From: Sedimenticola selenatireducens DSM 17993
GTDB lineage: Bacteria; Pseudomonadota; Gammaproteobacteria; Chromatiales; Chromatiaceae
DNA length: 33,481 nt
NCBI RefSeq assembly: GCF_000428045.1
Contig: NZ_ATZE01000032.1
Coordinates: forward strand, 1-33,481
Direction: 5' to 3'
In this document: piece by piece, positions 32,738-33,481 of the stretch
How the letters are laid out: every line of letters starts with the position of its first letter
Numbering within the stretch: the stretch's first letter is position 1
Position numbers and translations under genes: made by a program
The notes under the pieces: model-generated
What the model saw: the letters and a program-made list of their open reading frames with translations, nothing else
Told to the model about the DNA's origin: nothing
Database searches by the model: none

Positions 32738-32902
32738 ATGTTAAGTTGGGCAGTCACATTTTTAATTATTGCCATCATTGCGGCACTACTGGGTTTCTCA
32801 GGTATTGCCGGTACCGCGGTGAATATTGCCTGGATTCTGTTTGTTGTCGGTTTGGTTCTCGCGCTGGTATTTTTCGTTATCGGGCGGCGCCCACCGGTAT
32901 AG
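32738..32902 (+). CDS. DUF1328 (YtjA-like) small membrane protein
   Basis: This 54-residue protein consists of two transmembrane helices (about 4-22 and 29-48) separated by [11 protein letters not shown], with a basic C-terminus (GRRPPV). This is the DUF1328 pattern: [20 protein letters not shown] followed by the GIAG turn. The function is unknown. The start has GAAGGAG 8 nt upstream. It is 96 bp downstream of the CsbD gene with no sigma-54 promoter of its own, so co-transcription is likely. A strong hairpin follows at 32929-32962. Confidence 0.88.
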   Translation: MLSWAVTFLIIAIIAALLGFSGIAGTAVNIAWILFVVGLVLALVFFVIGRRPPV

Positions 32903-32928
32903 TTTCGTATCAAAGCTGATTATAAATA

Positions 32929-32962
32929 ACCCGAGCGCCAAGATGGATCTTGGCGTTCGGGT
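32929..32962 (+). terminator. Strong hairpin ending the CsbD-DUF1328 unit
   Basis: ACCCGAGCGCCAAGAT and ATCTTGGCGTTCGGGT form a 16-bp stem with one mismatch around a GG loop. No T-run follows, so it is a likely but atypical terminator. The remainder to about 33200 shows no gene. Confidence 0.5.
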
Positions 32963-33199
32963 CTGGCATGACATGCACACTTTTAATGTGCCGTGAATTA
33001 CAAAGTATTATTGACGGGTATGCTGTAACAGGTCTCCTGTCTCTTATTATCAAGTGCAGACATCGGGGGGTTACCCGGTCTATTTGTGTTAAAGGACAAC
33101 AAATGGAGATACTGCCCATGGAACGGGATATTTGATAAATACTGCAAATACGCCACAAGTGACGTGCAAAGGCGTTGGCATATTGCTTCTAGACAAATA

Positions 33200-33307
33200 T
33201 AAGAGACCCCCCAGCTTTGCTGGGGAGGCATTAGCAGTTTGACAGTAACGGGAGTCTCATAGTAACTCCAAAGCGTGAGCCGCCAAGCAACACGCAAAGG
33301 AGAAACC
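33200..33307 (+). mobile_element. Left end of an IS200/IS605-type element
   Basis: A perfect hairpin (CCCCAGC-TTT-GCTGGGG, 33209-33225) lies about 80 bp before the transposase start, as expected for the subterminal structure recognised by IS200-type transposases. The exact element boundary cannot be fixed from one end. Confidence 0.6.
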
Positions 33308-33481
33308 ATGAGACGAGTAGAAAGTTTAAGTCACACGAGGTGGGAGTGTAAGTACCATATCGTGTTCATCCCGAAATATCGTAGGAAAGTGCTTTTTGGC
33401 CAAATACGCAAAGAGCTTGGTGAAGTATTTCATCGATTGGCAAAGCAAAAGGAGAGTCTGATCGAAGAAGGTCATATTATG
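33308..33481 (+). CDS. tnpA: IS200/IS605 TnpA transposase, truncated by the window end
   Basis: The first 58 codons of a Y1-type transposase are visible and the frame is still open at the last base. The N-terminal signature SHTRWECKYHIVFIPKYRRK matches the IS200/IS605 TnpA family, which moves single-stranded DNA using a catalytic tyrosine and an HUH motif; both would lie beyond the window. The AAAGGAG sequence 6 nt before the ATG supports the start. The element borders the sigma-54 stress cluster on its right. Confidence 0.88.
   Translation, partial: MRRVESLSHTRWECKYHIVFIPKYRRKVLFGQIRKELGEVFHRLAKQKESLIEEGHIM

Overview
The window looks like a chromosomal stretch from a free-living gammaproteobacterium of moderate GC. 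This is inferred from gene families with gammaproteobacterial relatives (SohB, EnvZ/OmpR, Pcm, YbhB, YbaN, CydAB, YqjD/YqjE, entericidin, CsbD). No rRNA or tRNA gene was recognised. No species assignment is possible from sequence alone.

Layout. 1-824: non-coding or unassigned DNA with a terminator and a duplicated 38-bp repeat. 825-3141: a NifX-like protein and an acyl-CoA dehydrogenase. 3209-6738 (minus strand): a SohB peptidase and an EnvZ/OmpR-type two-component pair. 6739-11174: secreted and membrane proteins of unknown function. Two of the promoters here carry the same multi-box operator, which is best explained as a target of the adjacent OmpR-like regulator. 11171-16766: a LOG-family protein and an RND efflux adaptor/pump pair. 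16796-20498 (minus strand): a secreted, strongly basic protein, then a compact PEBP-pcm-Mut7-C cluster. 20777-21205: a YbaN-like membrane protein.

21206-32962 is the most interesting part. A membrane histidine kinase and an NtrC-type, sigma-54-dependent response regulator are followed by a run of small envelope and stress genes: triple-BON OsmY-like protein, YqjD/ElaB-like, YqjE-like, YqjK-like, AI-2E/PerM permease, CIO-type cytochrome bd oxidase, entericidin-like lipoprotein, DUF2189, CsbD and DUF1328. I find sigma-54 (-24/-12) promoters with the exact GG-N10-GC spacing upstream of the kinase operon, the BON gene, the entericidin gene, the DUF2189 gene and the CsbD gene, and a weaker one before cydA. 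Four of these also carry a palindrome related to GGGTGATATCACCC, 70-180 bp upstream, which is the expected position of an NtrC-type activator site. The simplest reading is a self-contained, autoregulated, sigma-54-driven envelope-stress regulon. Several of these families belong to the RpoS regulon in E. coli.

The window ends inside an IS200/IS605-type transposase gene (33308 onwards), preceded by a typical IS200 hairpin.
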